From the NCBI GenBank assembly GCA_029213305.1, contig JARGPA010000022.1:1-56161 (forward strand): a stretch of DNA of 56,161 nt, written 5' to 3'. The notes beneath the pieces are model-generated. The model made no database searches and was not told the DNA's origin. It worked only from the letters and a program-made list of their open reading frames with translations. Positions within the stretch are counted from its first letter, which is position 1. The number at the start of each line of letters is the position of its first letter. The position numbers and the translations under genes were made by a program. Source of the DNA: Phycisphaerales bacterium (GTDB lineage Bacteria; Planctomycetota; Phycisphaerae; Phycisphaerales; UBA1924). Positions 16,273 through 24,708 of the stretch are shown here, in pieces.

Positions 16273-16899
16273 ATTGTTGCCCATCCTTTCGAGTATGTTG
16301 GTATCGAGCAGTTACATCGCGTCGACCAATATTCCCGGTCTGTTCCTCCCCACGGCGTACCGCGGAGTTCTGATTTGAATTCGTCCCTGTTCTAATTCCG
16401 AGTGATCGTTGCACCTGAGCAATTCGATCACATTGATTTGCTATCCGTTTCTGCGCCACCATCAGTAGACCCACAAGTTCGATCCGATTCGGTATCTGTA
16501 CTTGGGTTTGATCTCGTCTTGCGACACCATCCCTGCGTGTGAGCATCTCTCTCTTTGAGTTGCTCGTGCAATATTCAGAAACAAAGTCGCCGCCGGGTCC
16601 GAGTCGAAGAAGTGTTGATGTTTTCAGTGTCATATGTGATTCCTGATCTTTTCATCACGCAGTTCTTGAAGCACAAATCCTCAACAAGCGCTGCGTTGTC
16701 TTTGTTCTGATCGGGTATCACATCAAGATGATATGAGCAATTCTCCTTTGTTTGTTTGGTATAAGATAGCCAATCACGGGCCGGACGACAAGCAAAATAT
16801 CGTGTTTTCAACAGTTTATACACATTCACGCCCAGATCTGGGGTGAAAATCCCATACAAAAACCATGCGCAATCTTCGCCAATAAACCCGAACAAATAT
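16273..16899. other. Long intergenic region upstream of lexA, with a bulged hairpin
   Basis: No supported gene lies in these 627 bases. A bulged hairpin is present: GTGATCG (16402-16408) with CGATCAC (16425-16431), and inside it TTGC (16409-16412) with GCAA (16419-16422). GTTC occurs at 16342, 16367 and 16389, but not with the spacing of a known SOS box. A single DnaA-box-like TTATACACA is at 16816. The region may hold the lexA promoter and a structured leader. A 113-codon frame here on the minus strand has no recognisable features. Confidence 0.45.
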
Positions 16900-18120
16900 T
16901 TATCGGACTCGAACAAATCGACTACCTACACGCCGAACACGACCCTGAATCTCCAGAACAGTGAGCTTTGCTCTGATTTGCCCAGGATCAATCCCGATCA
17001 AATCCGCCAACTCATCCCCAGTCCGAGGATCATTGAGTGAATCAAGAATCTGTCGAGTTTCAGAATCTACATCCCCGATGGGTTCCAGTTGTAGGCTGCT
17101 CTGTTGTGTCTCCAAACCAATATGTGGTTTGACACCGGGATCAGTAGTACGAGCTTGATGAGTTCCTGAGAATAGATGAAACGCATCTCGTTCTAAGATC
17201 GAGATGACATCACCTGGATCAGTAACCAGATGAGCGCCGTCTTTGAGTATCTGGTTTGTTCCCAAACTCGCTGGAGAATCAATCCGTCCCGGGATTCCCA
17301 TAACTTCTCGGCCGTGATCTTCGAGCGCATGACGAGCAGTAATCAAAGCTCCAGATTTCAAACCTGCTTCGATCACCACAACCCCCAACGACAATCCAGA
17401 GATAATCCGATTCCTCGCCGGGAAGTTCTTCGCGTCAGGCATCGCATCAACTGGGAGTTCGGAAACAATCGCTCCACCAGATTCAACGATTTCATCAAAA
17501 AGATCCTTATTCTCAGGTGGATATACCTTGCTGATCCCACACCCAAGCACAACTGCAGTTCGCCCGCCTGCGCTGATCGCGCCTCGATGTGCAGCTGTAT
17601 CAATCCCACGCGCACCGCCCGAAACGATTGTTAACCCTGCACGACCCAGCGCGCTCCCAAACTTCCCCGCTTGTTCGCTTCCATACACACTACACGCGCG
17701 AGATCCAACAATTGCAACTGGATATTGATCAGTCGATTCATGTTCAAATTGTCCACGGATCATCAAGATTGGGGGAGCGCTCGGAGTTACGCCAAGCATC
17801 GCAGGATAGTGGGGATCCGCAATCGAAACGACATGCGCACCTGCATCTGCGATCTTCTCAAGCTCAAGCTCAACCCGATCAATCGCTCGATGGAGATGTT
17901 GCGCGATATTACTCGCCGTTCCACTCCCAATCCCACGAACAGATGCAATCTGAGATGCAGATGCTTTTAACACAGCTTCTGGTGATCCAATTGATGAAAT
18001 CAACTGAGCGATACGAACAGGTCCGAGTCCAGGAACCATTGTCAGCGCCAGGAGTGTTCGAGATTGAGAAGAACAATCACCCGGGTTACGAGGATCAGAT
18101 TGGATCTGCTCCTCGGACAT
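16900..18120 (-). CDS. dprA: DNA-processing protein DprA
   Basis: Loads RecA on incoming single-stranded DNA during natural transformation. A helix-hairpin-helix-like N-terminal region (LLALTMVPGLGPVRIAQLIS, and IASVRGIGSGTASNIA) is followed by the Rossmann-fold DprA/Smf core with VAIVGSRACSVYG, VSGGARGIDTAAHRGAI and VVLGCGISKVYPPEN. FPARNRIISGLSLGVVVIEA and SGALITARHALEDHGREV complete it. A C-terminal winged helix (ETRQILDSLNDPRTGDELAD) matches DprA_WH. Length of 406 residues is typical. Its ATG overlaps the stop of the upstream lipoprotein gene in TAATG. No other competence gene is in the window, and DprA is widespread in bacteria that are not known to be transformable. Confidence 0.95.
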   Translation of the reverse strand: MSEEQIQSDPRNPGDCSSQSRTLLALTMVPGLGPVRIAQLISSIGSPEAVLKASASQIASVRGIGSGTASNIAQHLHRAIDRVELELEKIADAGAHVVSIADPHYPAMLGVTPSAPPILMIRGQFEHESTDQYPVAIVGSRACSVYGSEQAGKFGSALGRAGLTIVSGGARGIDTAAHRGAISAGGRTAVVLGCGISKVYPPENKDLFDEIVESGGAIVSELPVDAMPDAKNFPARNRIISGLSLGVVVIEAGLKSGALITARHALEDHGREVMGIPGRIDSPASLGTNQILKDGAHLVTDPGDVISILERDAFHLFSGTHQARTTDPGVKPHIGLETQQSSLQLEPIGDVDSETRQILDSLNDPRTGDELADLIGIDPGQIRAKLTVLEIQGRVRRVGSRFVRVR

Positions 18121-18575
18121 TATTCGTCAAATGATTCCGTTGGAGTGATCTTGCCGTACCCTTTGCCCTTGGTTTTCTCGTTTGCATCGAGTAATCGAGC
18201 ATAGATTTCCATAGGTTTGGATGAATCTACATCGCAGAGTAATCGTTTCTCAACGATCGCTTGGGGATACATGAATGCAGGGTCAGGCCGCCGCACTGTA
18301 ATGAATAATCGATACCCCTCTGCAATTCGTTCATCTCGTTCAGTCGCGATCGACCAACCTGAGTTAGGGGCCTGCATAACAAGTAGGTATTGCCCGTTGA
18401 GCGTCTCCACTCGAATCGGAGGCACCTGATCAACAGGTACAGACATATCGACCTTCTTCCAGCGCTTGCCGATTCGACCACACCCTTCGAGCATGCTCAT
18501 CGCAGTGATTAGTAAAGCACAAAGTACTACGGCCGTGACAAGTTGTGAACGCCAATGCATGAAGCGAGTATTCAT
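18120..18575 (-). CDS. Probable lipoprotein of unknown function
   Basis: About 150 residues. The N-terminus has a hydrophobic segment (LVTAVVLCALLITAMSML) followed by EGCGR. The cysteine suggests lipid attachment, though Glu at -2 is not ideal for a lipobox. The mature part includes VDMSVPVDQVPPIRVETLNG and a basic, KGKGYGKITP-rich end; I recognise no family. Two ATGs are adjacent, and the second is better spaced from GGGGAA. It is immediately upstream of dprA, with the stop and start overlapping by one base, so the two are co-transcribed, but nothing in the sequence ties it to DNA uptake. Confidence 0.7.
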   Translation of the reverse strand: MNTRFMHWRSQLVTAVVLCALLITAMSMLEGCGRIGKRWKKVDMSVPVDQVPPIRVETLNGQYLLVMQAPNSGWSIATERDERIAEGYRLFITVRRPDPAFMYPQAIVEKRLLCDVDSSKPMEIYARLLDANEKTKGKGYGKITPTESFDE

Positions 18576-18726
18576 CATTTCCCCAGAAGATTCGAAACAT
18601 AAGACTTCGTTGTTTGTCTGTTGTATGGTAGCACAACCTCATTTATCACGCTTGAAGAATCAACCCAAGTTCAATAATTCGATACATCACCCGACATCTC
18701 ACCCAAGAGATCGATCCGAGGACAAA

Positions 18727-18759
18727 CACAAAAACATGCTCTCATTCTCAAGAGCATGT
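18727..18759 (-). terminator. Intrinsic terminator (minus strand)
   Basis: ACATGCTCT (18734-18742) and AGAGCATGT (18751-18759) form a 9-base-pair stem with an eight-base loop. Read on the minus strand it is followed by TTTTTGTGTTTG, a proper U-rich tail. It ends transcription of the small gene just to its right (18786-19160). Confidence 0.85.
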
Positions 18760-18785
18760 GATGGATTCACGGTTTTGAGTTTGTT

Positions 18786-19160
18786 TCAGAGATAGAGATC
18801 GAGTAATCGACCAGTCGCAGGTTGTTGTATTTGACGAGATTCATTGATCTGAACAGGAGCTCGTTCAACAGTTTGAACCGCGAGGACTTCCCCGAGTTTC
18901 GGTAGTAATCCAACCCCGTTTGATGGTTCAAACCGATCAGAGTTTCTTGAAGCTTCGATTTGATTCGACTGCTCGACTCGCTTTTGTGGTTCAAGATTCT
19001 CAGCGCGAAGCATCCGATGAAACGGGATTTGACCAACAGGTGCATCGAAAGGCTTCTGATTCGGGACAACCTGACGATCCGTAGATGTTGGAACAATCAC
19101 ACGATCTGGAGTCACCAGATGCATTGGATTGATCGAGTTTTCAGTTCTTCCTACGGACAT
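18786..19160 (-). CDS. Small disordered hypothetical protein
   Basis: A protein of 124 residues, rich in Gln, Pro, Val and Arg, with no signal peptide, membrane segment or known domain. A well-formed terminator directly after its stop supports a real transcript. The frame opens ten codons earlier with TTG, but this ATG (MSVGRTENSIN) is preferred. The C-terminus reads TGRLLDLYL; another small protein at 55521-55940 ends VGRSLDLRG. Both are about the same size and of similar composition, so they may belong to one family. Function is unknown. Confidence 0.6.
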   Translation of the reverse strand: MSVGRTENSINPMHLVTPDRVIVPTSTDRQVVPNQKPFDAPVGQIPFHRMLRAENLEPQKRVEQSNQIEASRNSDRFEPSNGVGLLPKLGEVLAVQTVERAPVQINESRQIQQPATGRLLDLYL

Positions 19161-19279
19161 CGTATATATAGATGCACGCGCTGTGCCCAACTAAGTGCGT
19201 CCGAAAAAACACCCTTGCAGGATCTCTGAACTGATTTAAGGGATTCAAGAACAATCGAACCCTGTACCGATTCGTCCGT

Positions 19280-19301
19280 CATGATGCTTCAGGGCATCAT
19301 G
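19280..19301. other. Hairpin just upstream of queA
   Basis: CATGATGC (19280-19287) and GCATCATG (19294-19301) make a perfect 8-base-pair stem with loop TTCAGG, ending 23 bases before the queA start. It may affect translation of queA or end a transcript. It does not match the preQ1 riboswitch motifs I know. Confidence 0.4.
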
Positions 19302-19324
19302 GATGCTGCATATCATCCCCAACA

Positions 19325-20461
19325 ATGAGCATTCGATCGATCAAAACAGATGAGTTAGACTTTGAACTCCCAAAAGAGTTGATCGCAACCAAACCCTGCG
19401 AACCTAGAGACTCTTCTCGATTGCTCGTCGTCCAACGATCCAACCCAACCCGTCTAGAGCATCGGACTTTCTCTGATCTCCCCACGCTCCTCGAATCTGA
19501 AGATGTACTTGTCTTCAACCGTTCTCGTGTCGTTCCTGCACGTTTAGTTGGGAAGAACGACGCAACAGTTGGACTCTTCGAAGGACTTTATCTTCACGAA
19601 CATCCGACCCAGACCCCAAACACACGGACCTGGGTCATCATGATCCGCGCGAAACGCACAAAACCAGGAAAACAGTATCGTTTGATGGACCCAAATGGGA
19701 ACTTGAGTGATGTTGTGTTCAAACTTATTAATAAAGAATCTTCTCAAGGCCCAGGCGCTTGGGTTGTAGAAATCACTTCCGAAGAATCGACACAATCAAT
19801 CCTCGATCGTGTTGGACACACACCTCTTCCACCATACATCGTTGCACAGAGAAAAGCCCGCGATGAACATCCTGATGACTCATACGATCGGGCGCATTAT
19901 CAAACTCTTTATGCATCGGAAACAGAAACCGGTTCTGTTGCAGCACCTACTGCAGGGCTCCATTTCACACAATCGTTGTTTGATGCGCTCGATGAAAGAT
20001 CAATTCACACAACCGAAGTGGTACTCCATGTTGGCGCTGGAACATTCAAACCCGTCGAGTGTGATCTACTCAATAATCATCCAATGCACAGCGAAACATG
20101 CTCGATGGGGAATGCATCGTCATACTTCCCTAAATCAGGGACTGGTCGAAACTTTGCGATCGGATCCACCAGCGCACGCACACTCGAAAGTTTCGCACAA
20201 CTCTACGAATCGAATCCAGTCCTTCCCCAGAGTCATTCGACGAAGATCCTAATCTCTCCCGGGTACCAATGGCGTTGGGTTGATGGGATGATCACAAACT
20301 TTCATCTCCCAAGATCAACACTCCTCGCGATGGTTGCATCCATGCTCGATGTTCCAGGAGAAGTTGATGGGTTAGCTCGGACGCATGAAATTTATCAAGA
20401 AGCAATCAATGAGAGATATCGATTCTTTTCCTATGGGGACGCGATGGTGATCTTGCCTTAA
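19325..20461 (+). CDS. queA: S-adenosylmethionine:tRNA ribosyltransferase-isomerase
   Basis: Makes epoxyqueuosine in tRNA by transferring and rearranging the ribosyl part of S-adenosylmethionine onto 7-aminomethyl-7-deazaguanine at position 34. Visible signatures are DFELPKELIATKPCEPRDSS (about 11-30), LVFNRSRVVPARL (about 61-73), GHTPLPPYI (about 164-172), APTAGLHFT (about 205-213) and VVLHVGAGTFKPV (about 233-245), then ITNFHLPRSTLLAMVA near the C-terminus. The 378-residue length is usual with a small insert after residue 80. It is followed 55 bases later by murE in the same direction. No other queuosine gene is in the window. Confidence 0.96.
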   Translation: MSIRSIKTDELDFELPKELIATKPCEPRDSSRLLVVQRSNPTRLEHRTFSDLPTLLESEDVLVFNRSRVVPARLVGKNDATVGLFEGLYLHEHPTQTPNTRTWVIMIRAKRTKPGKQYRLMDPNGNLSDVVFKLINKESSQGPGAWVVEITSEESTQSILDRVGHTPLPPYIVAQRKARDEHPDDSYDRAHYQTLYASETETGSVAAPTAGLHFTQSLFDALDERSIHTTEVVLHVGAGTFKPVECDLLNNHPMHSETCSMGNASSYFPKSGTGRNFAIGSTSARTLESFAQLYESNPVLPQSHSTKILISPGYQWRWVDGMITNFHLPRSTLLAMVASMLDVPGEVDGLARTHEIYQEAINERYRFFSYGDAMVILP

Positions 20462-20479
20462 AATCACCCCGTTTTCTAT

Positions 20480-20489
20480 GCAAATTTGC
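20480..20489. promoter_or_regulatory. Palindrome GCAAATTTGC before murE
   Basis: A perfect 10-base palindrome lies 27 bases before the murE start. It shares the GCAAA core with the sites between the winged-helix regulator and its divergent partner (14541-14574). It may be a second site for that regulator, or chance. Confidence 0.3.
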
Positions 20490-20516
20490 TCCGAATAGAC
20501 GATGAAGTAACATCAA

Positions 20517-22091
20517 ATGATACTTGCAGATCTGATACAAGATTCCGGACTCCGTTGCTTAACCCCAGACAAGAATCTGGGCGCGATTCGCATCTGTGAT
20601 ATCACAGAGGATTCTCGTACCGCAGTTCCAGGGTCACTCTTCATCGCAAGATCTGGAACAAGATCCGATGGTAACAAGTATATCGAACCCGCAATCCAGT
20701 GTGGTACCGTTGCGATCTTGACAGATCGAGACGATATCGAACTCCCCCCAAGATCAGATGTTGTTGTCTTCGTTTCTGATAATGTTCAAGAAGCAACTGC
20801 TCAACTCGCAGAAAGATTTTACGGCTATCCTGCACGATCTCTCCTTTGTGCAGGAGTGACAGGGACTAATGGTAAAACAACAATCGTTCATCTCGCTCAT
20901 CAACTGATTGAATCTGCAGGAATCCGATGCGGACTCATCGGAACAGTCGAGATCGACGACGGCCGACAACGAGCGCGTGCTGATATGACAACCCCGCCAG
21001 CCGTCGAGATGAGTCGCACTCTTTCCACAATGATCGAACACGGCTGTAAAGCTGTAGTAATGGAAGTTTCGAGTCACGCACTCGATCAACGCAGAGTAGG
21101 TGCAATCAAGTTCGATGCTGGCGCATTCACAAATCTAAGCGGCGATCATCTCGATTATCACCAAACGCTCGAGCATTACACAAACTCAAAGTCCCGCCTG
21201 TTCTCGTTACTCAAACCGAATGCAACCGCCGTGATTAATGCAGATGATGATGCATCATCAATCATGTTCGATGCATGCCCAAACACTGCTGTCAAAATCA
21301 GTTGCTCGAACACGAACACAAGTGACTCTTATGTAGAGATTCGATCTCAATCAATCGCAGGCATGGACATCAAGCTGGTAACTTCAGAAATTACAATCGA
21401 AGCAGTCGTCCCGATCTTCGGCCGATTCAACGCAATGAACATCCTTCAAGCGATGCTCCTTGCTCAACAGGTCATGAGTACTAGTAACCTCAACATCGAA
21501 GAACAAGTTGCATACCTGAGCAAAGCACTCCCAAGACTCACACTACCTATGGGAAGACTCGAGCACGTTGAAACGATAGAAGATGACATCGTCGTGCTTG
21601 TTGATTTCGCACACACAGATGATGCGCTTGCAAGTGCGCTGGGCGCAGTTCGTGATGTAAGTGGTAGGGATACGAACATTTGCTGTGTATTCGGGTGCGG
21701 CGGCAATCGTGACACATCCAAACGAGCGCGTATGGGAGAAGTTGCAGATCGTTTGAGTGATTCAATCGTCATCACAAGCGATAACCCACGCACCGAACCG
21801 CCGAACAAGATCATCGAAGAGATCATCAATGGAATAGATCCTTCGAATAGAAGTAGCGCCCATATTCAATCAGATCGTGCTCGAGCAATTCACTTTGCAA
21901 TCTCTAACGCAGCCTCGGGAGACATAGTCATCATCGCAGGTAAAGGGCACGAAACAGAGCAAATATCACCCGACGGCCAAGGCGGCACCCGCGTTGCACA
22001 TTTCGATGATCGAGAGCATGCAAGAACTGCACTAAGAGAACGCAGACTCCGTCGTTCAGATCAACCCGAAATCGAGGCGGGCAAACCATGA
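20517..22091 (+). CDS. murE: UDP-N-acetylmuramoyl-L-alanyl-D-glutamate--2,6-diaminopimelate ligase
   Basis: Adds the third residue to the peptidoglycan stem peptide in the cytoplasm. The ATP loop is TGTNGKT at residues 115-121. TTPPAVEMS and SSHALDQRRVG follow, as in the family. DNPR at about 422-425 is the signature of diaminopimelate specificity, as against lysine. GKGHETEQI is near the C-terminus. The length (524) is normal. Presence of murE, murF and mraY supports a peptidoglycan-making planctomycete with meso-diaminopimelate. The stop overlaps murF in ATGA, and the three genes form an operon. Confidence 0.95.
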   Translation: MILADLIQDSGLRCLTPDKNLGAIRICDITEDSRTAVPGSLFIARSGTRSDGNKYIEPAIQCGTVAILTDRDDIELPPRSDVVVFVSDNVQEATAQLAERFYGYPARSLLCAGVTGTNGKTTIVHLAHQLIESAGIRCGLIGTVEIDDGRQRARADMTTPPAVEMSRTLSTMIEHGCKAVVMEVSSHALDQRRVGAIKFDAGAFTNLSGDHLDYHQTLEHYTNSKSRLFSLLKPNATAVINADDDASSIMFDACPNTAVKISCSNTNTSDSYVEIRSQSIAGMDIKLVTSEITIEAVVPIFGRFNAMNILQAMLLAQQVMSTSNLNIEEQVAYLSKALPRLTLPMGRLEHVETIEDDIVVLVDFAHTDDALASALGAVRDVSGRDTNICCVFGCGGNRDTSKRARMGEVADRLSDSIVITSDNPRTEPPNKIIEEIINGIDPSNRSSAHIQSDRARAIHFAISNAASGDIVIIAGKGHETEQISPDGQGGTRVAHFDDREHARTALRERRLRRSDQPEIEAGKP

Positions 22092-23482
22092 CCCTGTGGA
22101 ATGCTCAAGAGATCCAATCCACAATCGAAGGCCAATGGATCAATAAACCTCTAACGGATTCCATTGCATTTGATGGAGTTGCGATTGATTCGCGTTCGAT
22201 CAAGAACAATCAGTTCTTCTTCACATTCATCGGTGAACAAACCGACGGCCATCAGTATCTTTCACAAGCTCAACATTCCGGCGCATCGCTCTGCATTGTC
22301 ACACATCCGGATCGGGTACCTAACGATATCACAATCCCAGTGATTCTTGTCAACGATGCACTCGATGCAATCACAAAGCTCGCGATCCAATGGCGCTCCA
22401 AACTCAATGCGACTGTGATTGCGATCACAGGATCAAACGGGAAAACGACAACCTGCAGACTTATGTACTCTATATGTAAACAAGCAGGCTCAACACGCGT
22501 GTCCCAAAAGAGCTTTAACAACGCACTCGGAGTTCCAATAACAATACTGAACACGCCCATAGATACTCAGTATCTCGTCGCAGAGCTTGGTACAAGTTCT
22601 CCTGGAGAAATCTCACAGCGCGCTCAGACGATCAAACCAGACTACGCCATTATCACTTCCATCGGCCGCGCTCATCTAGAAGAACTGAAAGATACTACAG
22701 GAGTTGCGATGGAAAAAGGAGCGATAGTCCATTCGCTCACTTCAAACGGAACTGCAGTGATTCCTCATGGAATCCAGGAACTCGATTCTGCTCTTGAATC
22801 GGTTGAACAAGATTGCAAGATCATCCGCGTCGATCCTAAGACTGCTTTCAAAGTGATCGACATCAAAGGAGACACAACCCAGTTCATTATCGATGATCAA
22901 CAATTTCATCTCAATATGCTGGGTCAACACAATGTCTCAAACGCGACGATGGCCATTGTCGCTGCTCAAGCATTAGGTTTAGATCCTCAAGAGATCCGTG
23001 ATGGAATCGCAAATGCTCAACCACCTGAAATGCGACTTGAGCGCCTTGAAATCCCTACAAACACAAAATCAATCCTCATCTACAACGACGCTTATAACGC
23101 AAACCCAGATTCTGTCCGCGCCGCACTCGAAACATTTGATTCGATGAATCTACAAGAAGGGGCAAACCGAGTTGCAATCTTGGGTTCAATGCTTGAACTC
23201 GGATCCCAAAGTGATCAGGAACATCGCAATCTGGTTGATGAACTCAACAAGTATCCATCAATTGACCGATTTGTCCTAGTCGGTTCACAATATCCGAAAG
23301 ATATAGACAACCCGATGATCAGTCGATTTACATCGAGTAATCAAGAAACGATGATCGAGATTGGGAACTCGATCACACCCGGGTCGTGTATTCTTCTCAA
23401 AGGATCTCGGGGAATAGCTCTCGAAAAAATCATCCCAATAATTGAATCGAATCATCCAACCATTCAAAGTGTTTCAAAATGA
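22088..23482 (+). CDS. murF: UDP-N-acetylmuramoyl-tripeptide--D-alanyl-D-alanine ligase
   Basis: Completes the UDP-MurNAc-pentapeptide by adding D-Ala-D-Ala. ATP loop GSNGKTT lies at residues about 115-121. KSFNNALGVPITIL (about 142-155) and AELGTSSPGEI (about 161-171) are standard MurF blocks. LGQHNVSNATMAIVAAQALG and YNDAYNANPDSVRAAL mark the central and C-terminal ligase domains. The length (464) is normal. It overlaps murE by four bases and precedes mraY by 14, matching a compact dcw-type order. Confidence 0.95.
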   Translation: MTLWNAQEIQSTIEGQWINKPLTDSIAFDGVAIDSRSIKNNQFFFTFIGEQTDGHQYLSQAQHSGASLCIVTHPDRVPNDITIPVILVNDALDAITKLAIQWRSKLNATVIAITGSNGKTTTCRLMYSICKQAGSTRVSQKSFNNALGVPITILNTPIDTQYLVAELGTSSPGEISQRAQTIKPDYAIITSIGRAHLEELKDTTGVAMEKGAIVHSLTSNGTAVIPHGIQELDSALESVEQDCKIIRVDPKTAFKVIDIKGDTTQFIIDDQQFHLNMLGQHNVSNATMAIVAAQALGLDPQEIRDGIANAQPPEMRLERLEIPTNTKSILIYNDAYNANPDSVRAALETFDSMNLQEGANRVAILGSMLELGSQSDQEHRNLVDELNKYPSIDRFVLVGSQYPKDIDNPMISRFTSSNQETMIEIGNSITPGSCILLKGSRGIALEKIIPIIESNHPTIQSVSK

Positions 23483-23496
23483 GATAACTCCATCGT

Positions 23497-24684
23497 ATGA
23501 TCTACATTCTCTTCGACATCTTGCAGAACTGGCTCACCAAAGTGGGGCTCTATCGAATTTTTTCGATCTTCGATCAGGTCCAGTTCCGAGCTTTACTCGC
23601 TGCCGCGTTATCCTTCGCGATAGTCGTATTAATGGGTAAACGCGTTATTCGAATGCTTGTTTCTCTCAAAATCGGAGACGGCGGAGAAACCGACGCAGAA
23701 CTACTTAGAGAACACGCTGCAACAAAAGCAAATGTCCCAACGATGGGTGGCGTCTTAATTGTTGGATCGATCTTCATCTCTACTTTTCTTCTCGCAGATA
23801 TCCGTGTGAACCGAGTCTATCTCGGGCTCTTCACATTGCTCTGGCTCGCCGCCGTCGGCGGCGCTGATGACTGGCTCAAACTTACCGCGTCTCGAAGAGG
23901 AACCGGAAGACAAGGACTCTACGCGTGGGAGAAACTCGTCTTCCAACTCGGGATCGGAGTTATCGTTGGATTCTTCGGATACCGGTACGGCATGCTCGCA
24001 GAAGGCGCCGATTCAATGGCGCATGTTCTCAACATCCCATTCCAAAGGTCATATGACCCTACAACGAAGTTCGCTGCTTCAGGGCTCTTCTACCTGAGCA
24101 TGCCAATCTTCATCTTCATCTCCACAATGATGGTCGCCGGGCTCTCAAACGCTGTCAATATCACAGACGGTATGGACGGCCTCGCAACAGGGACTTCTGG
24201 AATCGTCGCATTCGGATTAATTCTTCTCGCACTCATCGCAGGGAACGAAGGCGCTTCGCAATACCTCTATGTCCCATTCGTCCCATTTACCGATGAACTC
24301 GCGGTCATGGCCGGCGCAATGGCCGGCGCATGTCTCGGGTTCCTTTGGTGGAACTGTAAACCCGCACAAGTCTTCATGGGAGATACCGGTTCGCTCGCAC
24401 TCGGAGGGTTGATCGGATATATCGCAGTGATGATCCGACAAGAAATCGTCGTTCTCGTCATGTGCGGCTTATTCCTCTTCGAAATAGGATCCGTCATGTT
24501 GCAAGTCGGATGGTTCAAATATACGAGAATCAAAACAGGAACTGGTAAACGCATCTTCCGAATCGCGCCGTATCATCACCATCTTCATCAAGGAGGATGG
24601 GCTGAAAATCAAGTGGTATCTCGATTATGGATTGTCGGAATTTTACTCAGCGTACTTGCTCTTGCAACACTCAAGATCCGCTAA
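23497..24684 (+). CDS. mraY: Phospho-N-acetylmuramoyl-pentapeptide-transferase
   Basis: Makes lipid I by transfer of phospho-MurNAc-pentapeptide to undecaprenyl phosphate at the inner membrane. About ten hydrophobic segments are visible. Signatures are KANVPTMGGVLI (about 73-84), GGADDWLKL (about 116-124), NAVNITDGMDGLATG (about 218-232), MGDTGSLALGG (about 291-301) and the histidine cluster APYHHHLHQGGW. The aspartates of ADDW, TDGMDG and GDTGS are the catalytic and metal ligands of the family. Length of 395 residues is slightly long owing to the N-terminus. After it the dcw order breaks: the convergent gene ends 24 bases away and no murD, ftsW or murG follows. Confidence 0.96.
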   Translation: MIYILFDILQNWLTKVGLYRIFSIFDQVQFRALLAAALSFAIVVLMGKRVIRMLVSLKIGDGGETDAELLREHAATKANVPTMGGVLIVGSIFISTFLLADIRVNRVYLGLFTLLWLAAVGGADDWLKLTASRRGTGRQGLYAWEKLVFQLGIGVIVGFFGYRYGMLAEGADSMAHVLNIPFQRSYDPTTKFAASGLFYLSMPIFIFISTMMVAGLSNAVNITDGMDGLATGTSGIVAFGLILLALIAGNEGASQYLYVPFVPFTDELAVMAGAMAGACLGFLWWNCKPAQVFMGDTGSLALGGLIGYIAVMIRQEIVVLVMCGLFLFEIGSVMLQVGWFKYTRIKTGTGKRIFRIAPYHHHLHQGGWAENQVVSRLWIVGILLSVLALATLKIR

Positions 24685-24708
24685 CACAAGTTGATTCGAC
24701 CGAAAAAA

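Noticed and set aside
16342..16392. Three GTTC elements as a possible SOS box
   Set aside because: Spacing is 21 and 18 bases, not that of the GTTC-N7-GTTC or GAAC-N4-GTTC sites known in other phyla.
16816..16824. DnaA-box-like TTATACACA
   Set aside because: A single copy, no cluster; not enough for an origin.
16575..16916. 113-codon minus-strand frame between dprA and lexA
   Set aside because: No known motif, overlaps the end of dprA, and composition looks non-coding. Kept only as a note on the gap.
19190..19270. GGTTCGATTG on the minus strand as a T-loop of a tRNA
   Set aside because: No acceptor or anticodon stem could be formed around it.
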